DNA of 19,595 bases, from the NCBI GenBank assembly GCA_043820265.1, contig JBDREA010000102.1:1-19595 (forward strand), read 5' to 3'. The stretch comes from JBDREA01 sp043820265. Its GTDB lineage: Archaea > Altiarchaeota > Altiarchaeia > IMC4 > JBDREA01. Positions 7,991-15,995 of this stretch are shown here, piece after piece. Numbering within the stretch: the first letter of the stretch is position 1; every line of letters begins with the position of its first letter. The position numbers and the translations under genes are program-made. Under the pieces are notes generated by a model. The model saw nothing but the letters and a program-made list of their open reading frames with translations, had not been told where the DNA came from and did no database searches.

Positions 7991-8290
7991 TTAAGTTTTT
8001 TTCACAGCTAAATCGTGGGCCTTGAAATAGTTTTCAGCCAGGATCTTCCAGTCAGCCAATCCCGCCAATTCCTTTGCGTTCATCCTTCTAGTAATAAGAT
8101 TCTTTTTTGGGAGTGTGACGATTTCTAAAAGCTTATCTGCCAAATCAGCGACCATATCCGTCCAACCTCTGTTTTCCCTTTTTAGGACATATACTCCCTC
8201 CCCTTTTCCTTGCATAAATTTCCCGAAACCCGCTAAGTCAGTTGTGATTGTAAGGCTTCCCTGTGCGGCGACTTCGAGTGGAGTGTAGCC
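7991..8290 (-). pseudogene. C-terminal part of GT3 glycogen synthase, separated by a frameshift
   Basis: Reading from about 8290 on the minus strand, this frame encodes the last 99 residues of the same GT3 protein: G-YTPLE directly after the shift, then the SLTITTDLAGFGKFM nucleotide-binding region, and finally DWKILAENYFKAHDLAVKK, which parallels the C-terminal helices of yeast and animal glycogen synthases. Its first internal ATG is at 8215, but a protein starting there would have no function of its own. The frame is open without stops from the frameshift site to the TAA at 7991-7993. Joined to the upstream part after removal of one base it gives a 599-residue enzyme. Confidence 0.8.
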
Positions 8291-9791
8291 CCCAGGGTTC
8301 GTAGTATGAAGGAAAGACTCCGATGTCGCAGGTCAATGTGGCTTCGTTGTAGCCCATGGGGATGAGCCTCTCCGCAGATGATAGGTAAGCAGGATAAAAT
8401 ATCACTTTTACCTTGTCTTCCTCCCTGTTTAATAAACCGTTGGCCCGAAGATCGGATAGGATCGAGTCGGTGCCCTCGGGGTAGCTAAGGTCGAATGCGC
8501 AGAGAGGCGGCGTCCCGCCTTTTTTCTCCGTGAAATGCACCATCATGTTCTTGCAGGTTCGGATGAATTCCTCGTCTACGATGGATTCAAAGGTCGCGGG
8601 GATCTCCCCTCTTGTCAGGTGCTCGGCGATTCTGTCTCTTATAACGGGTGTTTCCTCTTCAATCCTATCGGTCATCTCTTCATATAATGAGATGTTTTTC
8701 AGGACATCTATGTTTTCCCCTTTCGTACCTGAGGGGATGAAGAAGAAGACTATAACTGTCTTTTCAAACTTTTTCTTTTTCAGCTCTTCATTCAATATCC
8801 TTAGAGATTGTATGAACAGATCTATTCCTTTGTTGTGGTATTCGTATCTTCCAGAGATGAACATGCTTCGGATCTTGTTGAAGTCGATGTTGTAGTATCT
8901 GTTGAAGTATGCAGTCAAAAACTGCCTCATGACCATCCTATTTTTTCTTCTTTGTACTGGAAGCTCCTCTAAGTCGGGGTACTTTGAGATGTCTAGTCCA
9001 TTTAGGACTGCGATGTCAACTTTTCTGCCGAGTATGAAATGAGCTTCCTTTGAAGTAATTTCAGAAACTGTGGTGAATACGGAAGCTTCTCGGGCGCAAG
9101 CTACCTCCATTGTGTGTTTGTCTAGGCACTTAAATTTTTTGGCTAACTCAAGATCTGCTGTTTTTCCTTCTTTAAGACCTTCGTTCACCATCTTATACAA
9201 GTCGACTCCCTGGCCTGCGATGCTTCTTCCAAGAATCGTTGCGTGGGTTGTGAAAACAGTCGGGATCTTCAAGCCCTTGTCCTTAAAGTACATGATGGGT
9301 GCGCCGCTCATCCACTCATGGCATTGCACCACAATCTCCTTGTCTGCGAACATGGGTTTAGAAACCAAAGCCTCAATTACCATCCCGCAGGCCGTCGCCC
9401 AGACCAATGGGTCGTTGAACCATGCATCAGAGGTTATGGAATCCACTTGGTAGCGCTCCCAAAGCCCGGCCTTTATCTCGTCTATGTGGGACGTCAGCTC
9501 AGTCGAATCGACCAAGATGACCTTTGGCTTACCCTCTATACCCCAGATACCGTAGTGGCATCTGATACCGACCGTTGATTCAAGTTGCTTGAATGCTTCA
9601 CCTATCTGCTGGGGAGGATCTTTGTGGTCCAGTTCAACCCTTGATTTCGCAGCATCATAAAATCCAACAGCATAATAGTTTTCTCCGTATCTTTCGACCA
9701 TACGCGCAGCCTTGCTTTTCAGGACTGCGTAGATGCCCCCAATCTTGTTGCAGACCTCATAGGATACCTCAAACACAACTCTGTCGACCAT
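8238..9791 (-). CDS. Glycogen synthase, eukaryote-type GT3 family (frameshifted; N-terminal five-sixths)
   Basis: This frame encodes 517 residues, of which 1-500 are an archaeal homologue of yeast/animal glycogen synthase, which transfers glucose from UDP-glucose to growing alpha-1,4-glucan. Visible are the N-terminal FEVSYEVCNKIGGIYAVLKSKA (donor-binding K/GG region), QCHEWMSG near residue 153, TTHATILGR near 181, FISGRYEYHNKGIDLFIQSL near 310, and the catalytic PSYYEPWG at 494-501. One extra G then throws the frame, and the last 16 residues are missense before a stop at 8238. The product therefore lacks the second Glu of E-x7-E. A TATA box at 9814-9823 suggests a leaderless transcript starting at the ATG. 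It may be a sequencing artefact, a recent pseudogene, or less likely programmed shifting. Confidence 0.88.
   Translation of the reverse strand: MVDRVVFEVSYEVCNKIGGIYAVLKSKAARMVERYGENYYAVGFYDAAKSRVELDHKDPPQQIGEAFKQLESTVGIRCHYGIWGIEGKPKVILVDSTELTSHIDEIKAGLWERYQVDSITSDAWFNDPLVWATACGMVIEALVSKPMFADKEIVVQCHEWMSGAPIMYFKDKGLKIPTVFTTHATILGRSIAGQGVDLYKMVNEGLKEGKTADLELAKKFKCLDKHTMEVACAREASVFTTVSEITSKEAHFILGRKVDIAVLNGLDISKYPDLEELPVQRRKNRMVMRQFLTAYFNRYYNIDFNKIRSMFISGRYEYHNKGIDLFIQSLRILNEELKKKKFEKTVIVFFFIPSGTKGENIDVLKNISLYEEMTDRIEEETPVIRDRIAEHLTRGEIPATFESIVDEEFIRTCKNMMVHFTEKKGGTPPLCAFDLSYPEGTDSILSDLRANGLLNREEDKVKVIFYPAYLSSAERLIPMGYNEATLTCDIGVFPSYYEPWGLHSTRSRRTGKPYNHN
8289..8293 (-). other. Single-base frameshift in a five-G run inside the GT3 catalytic motif
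   Basis: The plus strand carries CCCCC at 8289-8293 (GGGGG on the coding strand). Removing one base changes TGG-GGG-CTA-CAC into TGG-GGC-TAC-ACT and restores EPWGYTPLE, the E498-x7-E506 motif of retaining GT-B enzymes, in continuous frame with the C-terminal part. The shift is thus localised to within a few bases. Confidence 0.85.
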
Positions 9792-9813
9792 TAAAATAAA
9801 ACTATGCTTTATG

Positions 9814-9823
9814 GTATATAAAA
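9814..9823 (-). promoter_or_regulatory. TATA box for the glycogen synthase gene
   Basis: On the minus strand TTTATATAC is centred about 27 nt upstream of the ATG at 9791, which places transcription initiation at or next to the start codon (leaderless mRNA). This suggests the synthase can be transcribed separately from the upstream kinase gene. Confidence 0.55.
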
Positions 9824-9834
9824 CGAGCCTTCAT

Positions 9835-10746
9835 CTAGGAAAGAAAGTCTTCCACGGTTTTTGGGTCCGGATATCCTGTATTTCCCGGGCTCTGGATACT
9901 GATAGCTGCGCAAGCAGCCGCGAACCGCCCGCTCTTTAAAACATCCCAATCCTGGAGTTGTCCGTAGATGAATCCTGCATCAAAGACGTCACCTGCACCT
10001 GTTGTGTCAACGACGTTTTCTACTTTAAAGGGCGGAATTGCCTCTTTTCCTTCTTCAAAGAAAACAGTGCATCCTTTCTTTCCCATCTTTAACACAAAAA
10101 CCTCAACCCCAAAACCCAAAACATAATCAGCGATTTCGTCGGCTCCTTTCAATCCAATATAATCGTCTGCTTCTTTTTGGTTTAGAAACAGGAAGTCTGT
10201 GTTTGAAATTATCTCTAGGACCTCCTTTCTATCTTTTTCATCAACTCCGAGGGGGTTGGGTCCTGGATCATATGAAACCTTCAATCCTTTAGCTTGCGCC
10301 TTTTTCATCAACTCGATTGTATCTCTGCTCATCGACGTCAAAGCATGGCTTGCAGTATGCAGGAATTTTCCCTCTAAGAGGCTGAAGTTTACGTCCTCCA
10401 ACCGAAATTCAGAGTTCCCACCAGGGTAGGTGAAAAACGAACGGCATTGGTCCTCAAATGTGACAGCCAACGTCACACCAGTCTTTTTCCCATCAGCAAA
10501 CTGTAAATCGACTCCCTCCAAATCTTTCCTCACAAAGTCCCCAAATATATCGTTCCCCAACTTCGCAAAAAGACGAGTCTTGGCACCGAGCTTACTTATA
10601 GCCCTGGCAAAATTGGCGGCACAACCCCCCGTAGTGAGCGTTACGTCTTCGACGACCACCTGACCGTCCCGAGGCGGAAAGTCACTAACAGGACTCGTCA
10701 CCAAATCGACATTCACGTCCCCGACAGCGCAAACTTCAACCGACAT
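9835..10746 (-). CDS. PfkB-family carbohydrate/nucleoside kinase
   Basis: A 303-residue ribokinase-fold kinase. The N-terminal GDVNVDLV (Asp10 and Asp14 in the sugar-contact positions), the first PfkB signature around GGCAANFARAISKLG (residues 40-54), and the second signature DTTGAGDVFDAGF (247-259) with catalytic base Asp253 are all intact. NQKEADD at 189-195 is the conserved NxxE segment involved in Mg/phosphate binding. Such enzymes phosphorylate ribose, fructose-6-P, 2-keto-3-deoxygluconate or nucleosides; the substrate cannot be assigned. The gene starts 31 bases after the tRNase Z stop and precedes the glycogen synthase on the same strand, so a link to sugar metabolism is possible but not shown. 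The start codon is ATG at 10746. Confidence 0.9.
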   Translation of the reverse strand: MSVEVCAVGDVNVDLVTSPVSDFPPRDGQVVVEDVTLTTGGCAANFARAISKLGAKTRLFAKLGNDIFGDFVRKDLEGVDLQFADGKKTGVTLAVTFEDQCRSFFTYPGGNSEFRLEDVNFSLLEGKFLHTASHALTSMSRDTIELMKKAQAKGLKVSYDPGPNPLGVDEKDRKEVLEIISNTDFLFLNQKEADDYIGLKGADEIADYVLGFGVEVFVLKMGKKGCTVFFEEGKEAIPPFKVENVVDTTGAGDVFDAGFIYGQLQDWDVLKSGRFAAACAAISIQSPGNTGYPDPKTVEDFLS

Positions 10747-10777
10747 GATAAAAGATTGTCAAAAAGAAGTAATAAAC

Positions 10778-11686
10778 TTACCAGTGACTTTCTATTTTTA
10801 TCTTCTGGAAGTCTTTGGCGACGTAGCTTTCCGGAAATATCTTTCTCGCCTCTTCTTCCAGCTTCTCCGGCTCTGTGTACCTTTGGCTTAAGTGGACCAT
10901 GTAGAGTTGCTTAACATCTGCCTTTAGGGCGGTTTCGGCTGCTTGTTGGGTCGTTGAATGGTTGCAGTCGACGAGCCGGTCTTTGTCTTCGACTGAGTAA
11001 GTTGCTTCATGGATGAGGACGTCGGCGCCGCCTGCGAGCTCCACGATATTTTTCGAGTAACGGGTGTCTCCTGAGATAACGACTTTTCTTCCAGCTACTG
11101 GTTTGCCAAGAACCATGTCTGGAGTGAACTTTTTTCCTTTGACCGCGACTTCCTCTCCCTTCTGAAGCTTACTGAACAATCTTCCCTCAGGTATTCCAAG
11201 ATCCAACGCCTTTTTCTTGAGGAATTTTCTTTTCGGCTTTTCTTCGACGCAGTACGCGAGGCTTCCTTTGGTGTGAATCGACTTTGTGCATGTTACTTGG
11301 AACTTTTTTCCATCGAAGACTATCCCCGGTTCGATGTCTAAGACGTTTAATTTGAAAGATTTCAAGTTGAAGGTGCCGAGGCTGATGAGTCCCTCTATCG
11401 TCTTTTTCGTTCCAGGAGGGCCATAGATGTTCAGGTCCTTTTCTCGTTCCAAAAACTCCATCGACTGGATCATCCCACCCAGTCCAAGATAATGGTCGGC
11501 GTGCAGATGCGTTAAGAAGACGTGGTTTAGCCTCATGAAGTTGAGGTCCGCGATGCGCATCTGACGCTGCGTTCCCTCCCCGCAGTCAAAGAGCATGAGC
11601 TCCCCAAGATAATCTATTGCTGTCGCAGGCAGACCCCTGTCCTCTGTTGGCACACAACCCCCAGTTCCAAGAAAAATGATCTCCAT
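10778..11686 (-). CDS. rnz: Ribonuclease Z (tRNase Z, 3' tRNA processing endonuclease)
   Basis: A 302-residue metallo-beta-lactamase-fold nuclease of the short (ElaC) form. It cleaves the 3' trailer from tRNA precursors. Zinc-ligand motif THLHADH is at residues 59-65, followed by ISGDTRY near 207, HEATY near 226, NHSTTQQAA near 241 and HLSQRY near 263, all in the family order. The N-terminal IIFLGTGGCVPTEDRGLPA is also typical. The basic, glycine-containing segment at about 150-195 corresponds to the flexible exosite arm that grips the tRNA elbow. Length matches bacterial and archaeal RNase Z. The A/T-rich promoter is shared with the divergent PHP gene. No tRNA gene was seen in the window. 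Confidence 0.95.
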   Translation of the reverse strand: MEIIFLGTGGCVPTEDRGLPATAIDYLGELMLFDCGEGTQRQMRIADLNFMRLNHVFLTHLHADHYLGLGGMIQSMEFLEREKDLNIYGPPGTKKTIEGLISLGTFNLKSFKLNVLDIEPGIVFDGKKFQVTCTKSIHTKGSLAYCVEEKPKRKFLKKKALDLGIPEGRLFSKLQKGEEVAVKGKKFTPDMVLGKPVAGRKVVISGDTRYSKNIVELAGGADVLIHEATYSVEDKDRLVDCNHSTTQQAAETALKADVKQLYMVHLSQRYTEPEKLEEEARKIFPESYVAKDFQKIKIESHW

Positions 11687-11747
11687 AATTGGTAGAATTA
11701 CAATGCAAGACTTATAATTATATTTTAATGATTCTATCAGAATTGTA
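11687..11747. promoter_or_regulatory. Short divergent promoter, rnz / PHP phosphatase
   Basis: In this 61-bp gap the block at about 11711-11726 (CTTATAATTATATTTT) offers TATA boxes in both orientations. It is about 32 nt upstream of the rnz ATG and about 28 nt upstream of the PHP ATG at 11748, so both transcripts should have very short or no leaders. Confidence 0.5.
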
Positions 11748-12431
11748 ATGTTTAAGATGACAAAAACAGATGACTTGGGGTCCAGGTACGACTTTCACTC
11801 CCACACCTTCCTTTCGGACGGCGAGCTTGGGCCCGCTGAATTGGTTAGGAGGGCTCAGGTTTTGGGGATTGCAGGTATTGCGATAACCGATCACTGCGAC
11901 TATACGAACGTCGAGTTCCTGATAAAAAACCTTTTAAAGAATTCCGAACAGGTCAGGGAGGGGATCGACGTCTATGTAGGGGTTGAATTGACTCATGTTC
12001 CCCCGGCAAAGATAGACGCCCTAGCCAAAAAGGCAAAGTCTTTGGGAGCCCAGATAGTCGTCGTACACGGGGAAACCCCTGTTGAGCCGGTTGAGGAGGG
12101 AACCAACAAGGCCGCTGTCAGCTCGGCTTTTGTCGATGTCCTAGCGCATCCCGGTTATATCCTAAAGGAAGACGTTGAACTGGCAAAAGAAGGCAACGTC
12201 TTTTTGGAGTTGACAACCAGAAGAGGCCACTGCCAGGGAAACGAGCACGTGGCAAAATTAGCTGATAAGGTTGGTACAAATCTTGTCGTAAACACCGACA
12301 CACACGCACCCGAAGACCTGATAAACCAAAAACAGGCCTTCGAGGTGGCGTTGGCGGCCGGCCTTGATGAAAGGCAGGCGAGAAAAGCCATCAAAGAAAA
12401 TCCACTTTCGCTTATTCAAAGACTCAAGTGA
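11748..12431 (+). CDS. PHP-domain histidinol-phosphatase-family hydrolase
   Basis: A 227-residue PHP-domain metal-dependent phosphoesterase. The metal-binding motifs are complete: FHSHTFLSDGE with His17, His19 and Asp24, ITDHCD with His49, VGVEL with Glu, VVHGE, DVLAHPG and NTDTHAPED. They follow the order of PHP phosphatases related to histidinol phosphatase. No other his genes are nearby, so the natural substrate could be histidinol phosphate, another small phosphate or a nucleotide; it is distinct from the RNase P p30-like PHP-fold proteins because the metal ligands are all kept. The ATG at 11748 is supported by the TATA spacing; the next in-frame ATG is three codons later. It converges on the subtilase gene with a 22-bp gap. 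Confidence 0.85.
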   Translation: MFKMTKTDDLGSRYDFHSHTFLSDGELGPAELVRRAQVLGIAGIAITDHCDYTNVEFLIKNLLKNSEQVREGIDVYVGVELTHVPPAKIDALAKKAKSLGAQIVVVHGETPVEPVEEGTNKAAVSSAFVDVLAHPGYILKEDVELAKEGNVFLELTTRRGHCQGNEHVAKLADKVGTNLVVNTDTHAPEDLINQKQAFEVALAAGLDERQARKAIKENPLSLIQRLK

Positions 12432-12453
12432 TCTTTCTTTGAGTGCTTAATTT

Positions 12454-15189
12454 TTAGGGTATAATCGAAAGAGACACCATATTCCATCCATCCAAAAAAC
12501 ACATCAAACCGTCCGGGCAGATGATGGTTGTCGTCAAGGTAGTGGAAGTAACAGCGAGGCTAATCGGTGCCTGGCCAAGGCTTTGTTGTCCTGAACTATC
12601 AAGTATCTGAAACAACAAGTCGTGAGTGCCAAAGCTCAAACTAGCGGTCGAGATGTTGATAGATACATTTATTTCCTGAGAAGGGGAAAGTGTTGGATAA
12701 GAGGCTGGTGCAAGAGAAGCTTCACTGAAATTATCCCAACCCCTAATCGATACAGAAAGATTGAAGTCTTCGCTGGAGTTTGCGTTCCTCAAACCCACTC
12801 CTACGTCCAGGTAATTATCAAGGTAATACCTGATGTCGACATTCGAAAGATTCTCAAGGCTTTCGTTTAGAAGGTTGTTCCAGTGGCACGCGCAGTAGCG
12901 GCCGTCTTCGTCTGTCAACCAGTTCGTGCCGTTGCTGTAGATGAATGCAGCATCCAGATCCTTTGAGCTATCCTGCCATTCGAGCAACGCATCCAGATAC
13001 ATCGAATTTAGCCTTGTGACATTTGATTGATTGAACGTCCAATAAGGTGTGAAATCCGATTCAGTCAGCGATCCATTAACGGTTTCCGTAAATAATTCTG
13101 CCATTCCCTTTATGTGAAAAGAAATGTTTTCAAGCTCAACTAAACCATCGTTTAAAATCGTGAAATTAATGTTCACTGATTCGTTTGGTCTGGTTAATCC
13201 CTGCCATGACGTTGGTTGCAAAGAAAGATTTCCTGAATAAGAAACCGAAATGTTGAATGGTACCTGACCGCTAATACTATTTGCGTGGACTCTGATCCAA
13301 TAGTGACTGTAGCTTAGATTATCTGAAAAAATACTTTCATTGTTGCTAGTGCTACTAGTAGAAGATGCCAGTAAAACGCCCTGAGGTGTGTAAATGTATA
13401 GATTAAGGTTGTTTGCTTGCGACCCCCAACTCAGAGTCACATTCATGGATGAAGCATTGCTGTTATCCAATCTGTAAAATAAGTGGTCACCCCATATATT
13501 ATCCTTATTAATCCTTCCGGAAAACGACCCCTCATCCACGTAAGGTACAGTGACTGAAATGGGAAATCTAATCGAGTCAGAGTTGTTCGATTCAATTGTA
13601 ATAAGTCCACCATAAGTTCCGGGTACGGAATCATCTGGCATGGAAAACTGAATCGTCACATTTGTACTCGAATTTTCAACTAACAAAACTTGGGAAGTTA
13701 AACTTAGATTCGAGGCCCCTATTTGCGAATACTCCTTTGGGTCGCTGAAATCTGAGCTTGAAATATTCAGGGTCAGTGAACGGTTGTATGCATTCACTAA
13801 AATGAGTTTTTCCACTCCCATATCACCCGACCTTACCGTAGCCTCCCACCTGTCACCCCCCGAGACTGAAGCGTAGAGTTTTTGCGTGATTGCCTTGGAC
13901 ACGTTTATGAATCCCGCGCCTATGTCAAAAATTGAGTTATCTCCGTTTATCACATTTTGCGAGGAATGCATTAGTCTAGCTCTAACGTCTGCAGGACTCA
14001 GGCTTCTATCTGCCTCAAGCATTAGGGCGGCGGCGCCTGAGACATGCGGGCAGGCCATTGATGTGCCGGTCGCGGAAGCCGTTCCACCACCCTTATCTGT
14101 CGTAAAAATAGAAACACCCGGAGCTACAACGTCAGGTTTTATTCTTCCAAAGGCCGCTGGGCCCCTAGAGCTCGTTTCATAGATGTTATCATCAGACGAA
14201 AAGTTATTGGAGTGGTCATCCACCGAACCCACTGCAATGACCCCACTCGCTGAAGCAGGTGTATTTATTGTTCCAGAATCCGGTCCAACGTTCCCTGCGG
14301 CAACTGAAACCACGATCCCATGATCTATCGCATATTGGGCGAATACATCCATTAAATCTAATCCGTTGTTTGGCATGAGTTTGTCACCGATGGACATCGA
14401 AATAACATCTGCTCCATGCCCTATCGCCCAATCGATTCCCGCAAGCACGTGAGAGGAGTTTCCGTGCCCGCCGTCGTCCATGACCTTCACGGCGAAGAAC
14501 CCGACTTCAGGTGCGACTCCCATAACATCTGAGCGGTTAGCGCCTATTATGCCTGACACCTGCGTGCCGTGGCCATGTACGTCGCTTGGGTCTGAATCAC
14601 CGTAGGCGAAATCCCATCCATCCTTGATGCGGCATCCAGGCCCGATGTAGGTGCAATTATTGAGGGCTGTGTGGTTGTAATCTATTCCTGTGTCAAGTAC
14701 CGCTACAGTGACTCCTCTGCCCGTGAAATTCAGTTCCTCCCAGACCTGCCTTGAGCCAATCATTCCTGCACTCGTTTTCAGCAAAGTCGAAAGGTTTCCT
14801 TGAGCTGAAGTTGCACCGAGAAGTGAGACGGGGTGGTCGAAAAAGAGACCGACTACATCATCTGAAACCAATAATTGCCTTAGCTTTTCTGCCGTAAACG
14901 AACCAGCCAGGGCGTTGAAATTCTCATAGCGATAGTTAATCCTATTTTCCTCATCCTCCATGAAAAGAGCCGATAAATGCCCCTTTGCCTCTAAACCCCT
15001 CGGGGTATCTCGAAAAAAGATTATTGAATCTATCTTTTCTCCGCTGGAAGCTTTGGAAATCCTTTCCTCCAAAATCGGGTCAATCAGCCTTTTTTCGCCG
15101 CCTACAACCATTTCTTCAGAAGAAGCATACGCCGCCCCTAAAAGAAAAACGGTGACTAAAAAGACTCCCAACCACCCGCGTAAAATCAT
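12454..15189 (-). CDS. Secreted subtilisin-like (S8) serine protease with C-terminal beta domains
   Basis: From ATG 15189 the protein has 911 residues. The alternative TTG at 15213 would place eight residues before a normal signal peptide (MILRGWLGVFLVTVFLLGAAYA), so ATG is preferred. An inhibitor-like propeptide spans about 35-125, then the catalytic domain: Asp166 (VAVLDTGID), His207 (HGHGT), oxyanion Asn300 (VAAGN) and Ser377 (GTSMACPH). Beyond residue 440 come Ig-like beta domains, including a PPC-like unit near 560-660 (FYRLDN, LNLYIYTPQG, YWIRV) and a NEW3-like unit near 670. About 30 N-x-S/T sequons fit an extracellular glycoprotein. The C-terminus, GWNMVSLSIIP, stops where a further domain usually begins. 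No membrane anchor is seen. Confidence 0.9.
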   Translation of the reverse strand: MILRGWLGVFLVTVFLLGAAYASSEEMVVGGEKRLIDPILEERISKASSGEKIDSIIFFRDTPRGLEAKGHLSALFMEDEENRINYRYENFNALAGSFTAEKLRQLLVSDDVVGLFFDHPVSLLGATSAQGNLSTLLKTSAGMIGSRQVWEELNFTGRGVTVAVLDTGIDYNHTALNNCTYIGPGCRIKDGWDFAYGDSDPSDVHGHGTQVSGIIGANRSDVMGVAPEVGFFAVKVMDDGGHGNSSHVLAGIDWAIGHGADVISMSIGDKLMPNNGLDLMDVFAQYAIDHGIVVSVAAGNVGPDSGTINTPASASGVIAVGSVDDHSNNFSSDDNIYETSSRGPAAFGRIKPDVVAPGVSIFTTDKGGGTASATGTSMACPHVSGAAALMLEADRSLSPADVRARLMHSSQNVINGDNSIFDIGAGFINVSKAITQKLYASVSGGDRWEATVRSGDMGVEKLILVNAYNRSLTLNISSSDFSDPKEYSQIGASNLSLTSQVLLVENSSTNVTIQFSMPDDSVPGTYGGLITIESNNSDSIRFPISVTVPYVDEGSFSGRINKDNIWGDHLFYRLDNSNASSMNVTLSWGSQANNLNLYIYTPQGVLLASSTSSTSNNESIFSDNLSYSHYWIRVHANSISGQVPFNISVSYSGNLSLQPTSWQGLTRPNESVNINFTILNDGLVELENISFHIKGMAELFTETVNGSLTESDFTPYWTFNQSNVTRLNSMYLDALLEWQDSSKDLDAAFIYSNGTNWLTDEDGRYCACHWNNLLNESLENLSNVDIRYYLDNYLDVGVGLRNANSSEDFNLSVSIRGWDNFSEASLAPASYPTLSPSQEINVSINISTASLSFGTHDLLFQILDSSGQQSLGQAPISLAVTSTTLTTTIICPDGLMCFLDGWNMVSLSIIP

Positions 15190-15223
15190 GCTAAAAGAGA
15201 ATGCCTTACACAAATAAAAACTA

Positions 15224-15751
15224 TCATCTGCTTCGATGCCTGAAGTACAGATACTTTAATCCAACTAAGATGAGCACAAAGATAAATATCAGGTTGCTGT
15301 TTTTTTGAATTACTTGCTCGATATGTTTAAGAAATCCGAATATCCCCTCTTGAACTTCTCCTTCTTCGTTGATTTCTTGCGGGATTGACGTCGTGGAAGG
15401 AGCAACCTCAAATACAAAGCTGACATTGGTTACTCCGGATACCGCTTCTACCCTCCACTCTCCGCTCTGTTTGATGAATTCTGGGGGAAAGGTATATGCT
15501 CCTACATCAGTTACTCTTATCGTCGTCGAGTTGATAGGTCCATCTAATGCAACAGAAAATAGGGTGAGCGAAATATCCTCTCTCGTTGAAGTACTAATCT
15601 TTACCGTGAGATTCTCACCTTGAAAAATCTCCATCGGTCCCGTTAGTATCATGTACTCCTGAGTATCTATCTCAGAAGAATGCGTAAATGTAGAGAAAAA
15701 CACAAAAAACAACATCATAAGGACAGAAATAAATTCTATTTTCTTTTTCAT
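15224..15751 (-). CDS. Small exported protein with one Ig-like domain and C-terminal membrane helix
   Basis: From ATG 15751 this is a 175-residue protein: signal peptide with MKKKIEFISVLMMLFFVFFS, an extracellular beta-sandwich-like region of about 90 residues (GENLTVKISTSTRED, later SGEWRVEAVSGVTNVSFVFEV), a Ser/Thr/Glu linker, and a C-terminal helix (LIFIFVLILVGLKYLYF) with basic end RHRSR. The longer TTG start at 15769 adds six residues and would fall at the predicted transcription start, so it is less likely; an AGGGA site precedes the ATG. It is directly upstream of the protease gene (34-bp gap, same strand), so it may be co-expressed with it as a surface partner. No known family is recognised. 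Confidence 0.7.
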   Translation of the reverse strand: MKKKIEFISVLMMLFFVFFSTFTHSSEIDTQEYMILTGPMEIFQGENLTVKISTSTREDISLTLFSVALDGPINSTTIRVTDVGAYTFPPEFIKQSGEWRVEAVSGVTNVSFVFEVAPSTTSIPQEINEEGEVQEGIFGFLKHIEQVIQKNSNLIFIFVLILVGLKYLYFRHRSR

Positions 15752-15823
15752 ATCATAATCCCTGCTCAATTACACATGACATGTACAATTATATAGTTGA
15801 ATGTCGTATTTTCGTAAGATAAA
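15752..15823. promoter_or_regulatory. Divergent promoter between the exported-protein gene and sec61-beta
   Basis: A TATA box (AATTATATAG) at 15787-15796 lies about 30 nt before the sec61-beta ATG. Its reverse-strand reading (CTATATAATT) lies about 40 nt before ATG 15751, giving a 15-nt leader with an AGGGA site. An 11-bp perfect palindrome, ACATGACATGT at 15774-15784, sits beside the TATA box on the minus-gene side. Confidence 0.5.
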
Positions 15824-15991
15824 ATGCCTCCCCTTAGAAAACGCAACGTCCAAGGCCCCTCCGGCGGAGCAGGACTAATCCGATACTTCGACGTCGACGA
15901 AGGCGGACCCAAACTCAACCCCAAACTCGTCGTAGGAGTAACCATAGCAGTCGTAATACTAGAAATCATAAGCTCTATTGTGCTAAGTTGA
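15824..15991 (+). CDS. secG: Preprotein translocase subunit Sec61-beta (short ORF)
   Basis: A 55-residue tail-anchored subunit of the SecYE-beta translocon. The family core AGLIRYFDVDEGGPKLNPK occupies residues 16-34, preceded by a basic, Gly/Pro-rich N-terminus and followed by a single membrane helix at about 35-54 ending in VLS. Length agrees with archaeal Sec61-beta (about 50-60 residues). The frame on the opposite strand covering this gene is a shadow. The TATA box about 30 nt upstream of ATG 15824 supports transcription from here. The gene converges on the minus-strand membrane protein with four bases between the stops. It lies about 0.8 kb from the SRP RNA gene, placing two parts of co-translational export next to each other. 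Confidence 0.93.
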   Translation: MPPLRKRNVQGPSGGAGLIRYFDVDEGGPKLNPKLVVGVTIAVVILEIISSIVLS

Positions 15992-15995
15992 TGAA

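Noticed and set aside
15190..15213. TTG start for the subtilase
   Set aside because: It adds eight residues before an otherwise standard signal peptide; ATG 15189 is the better start.
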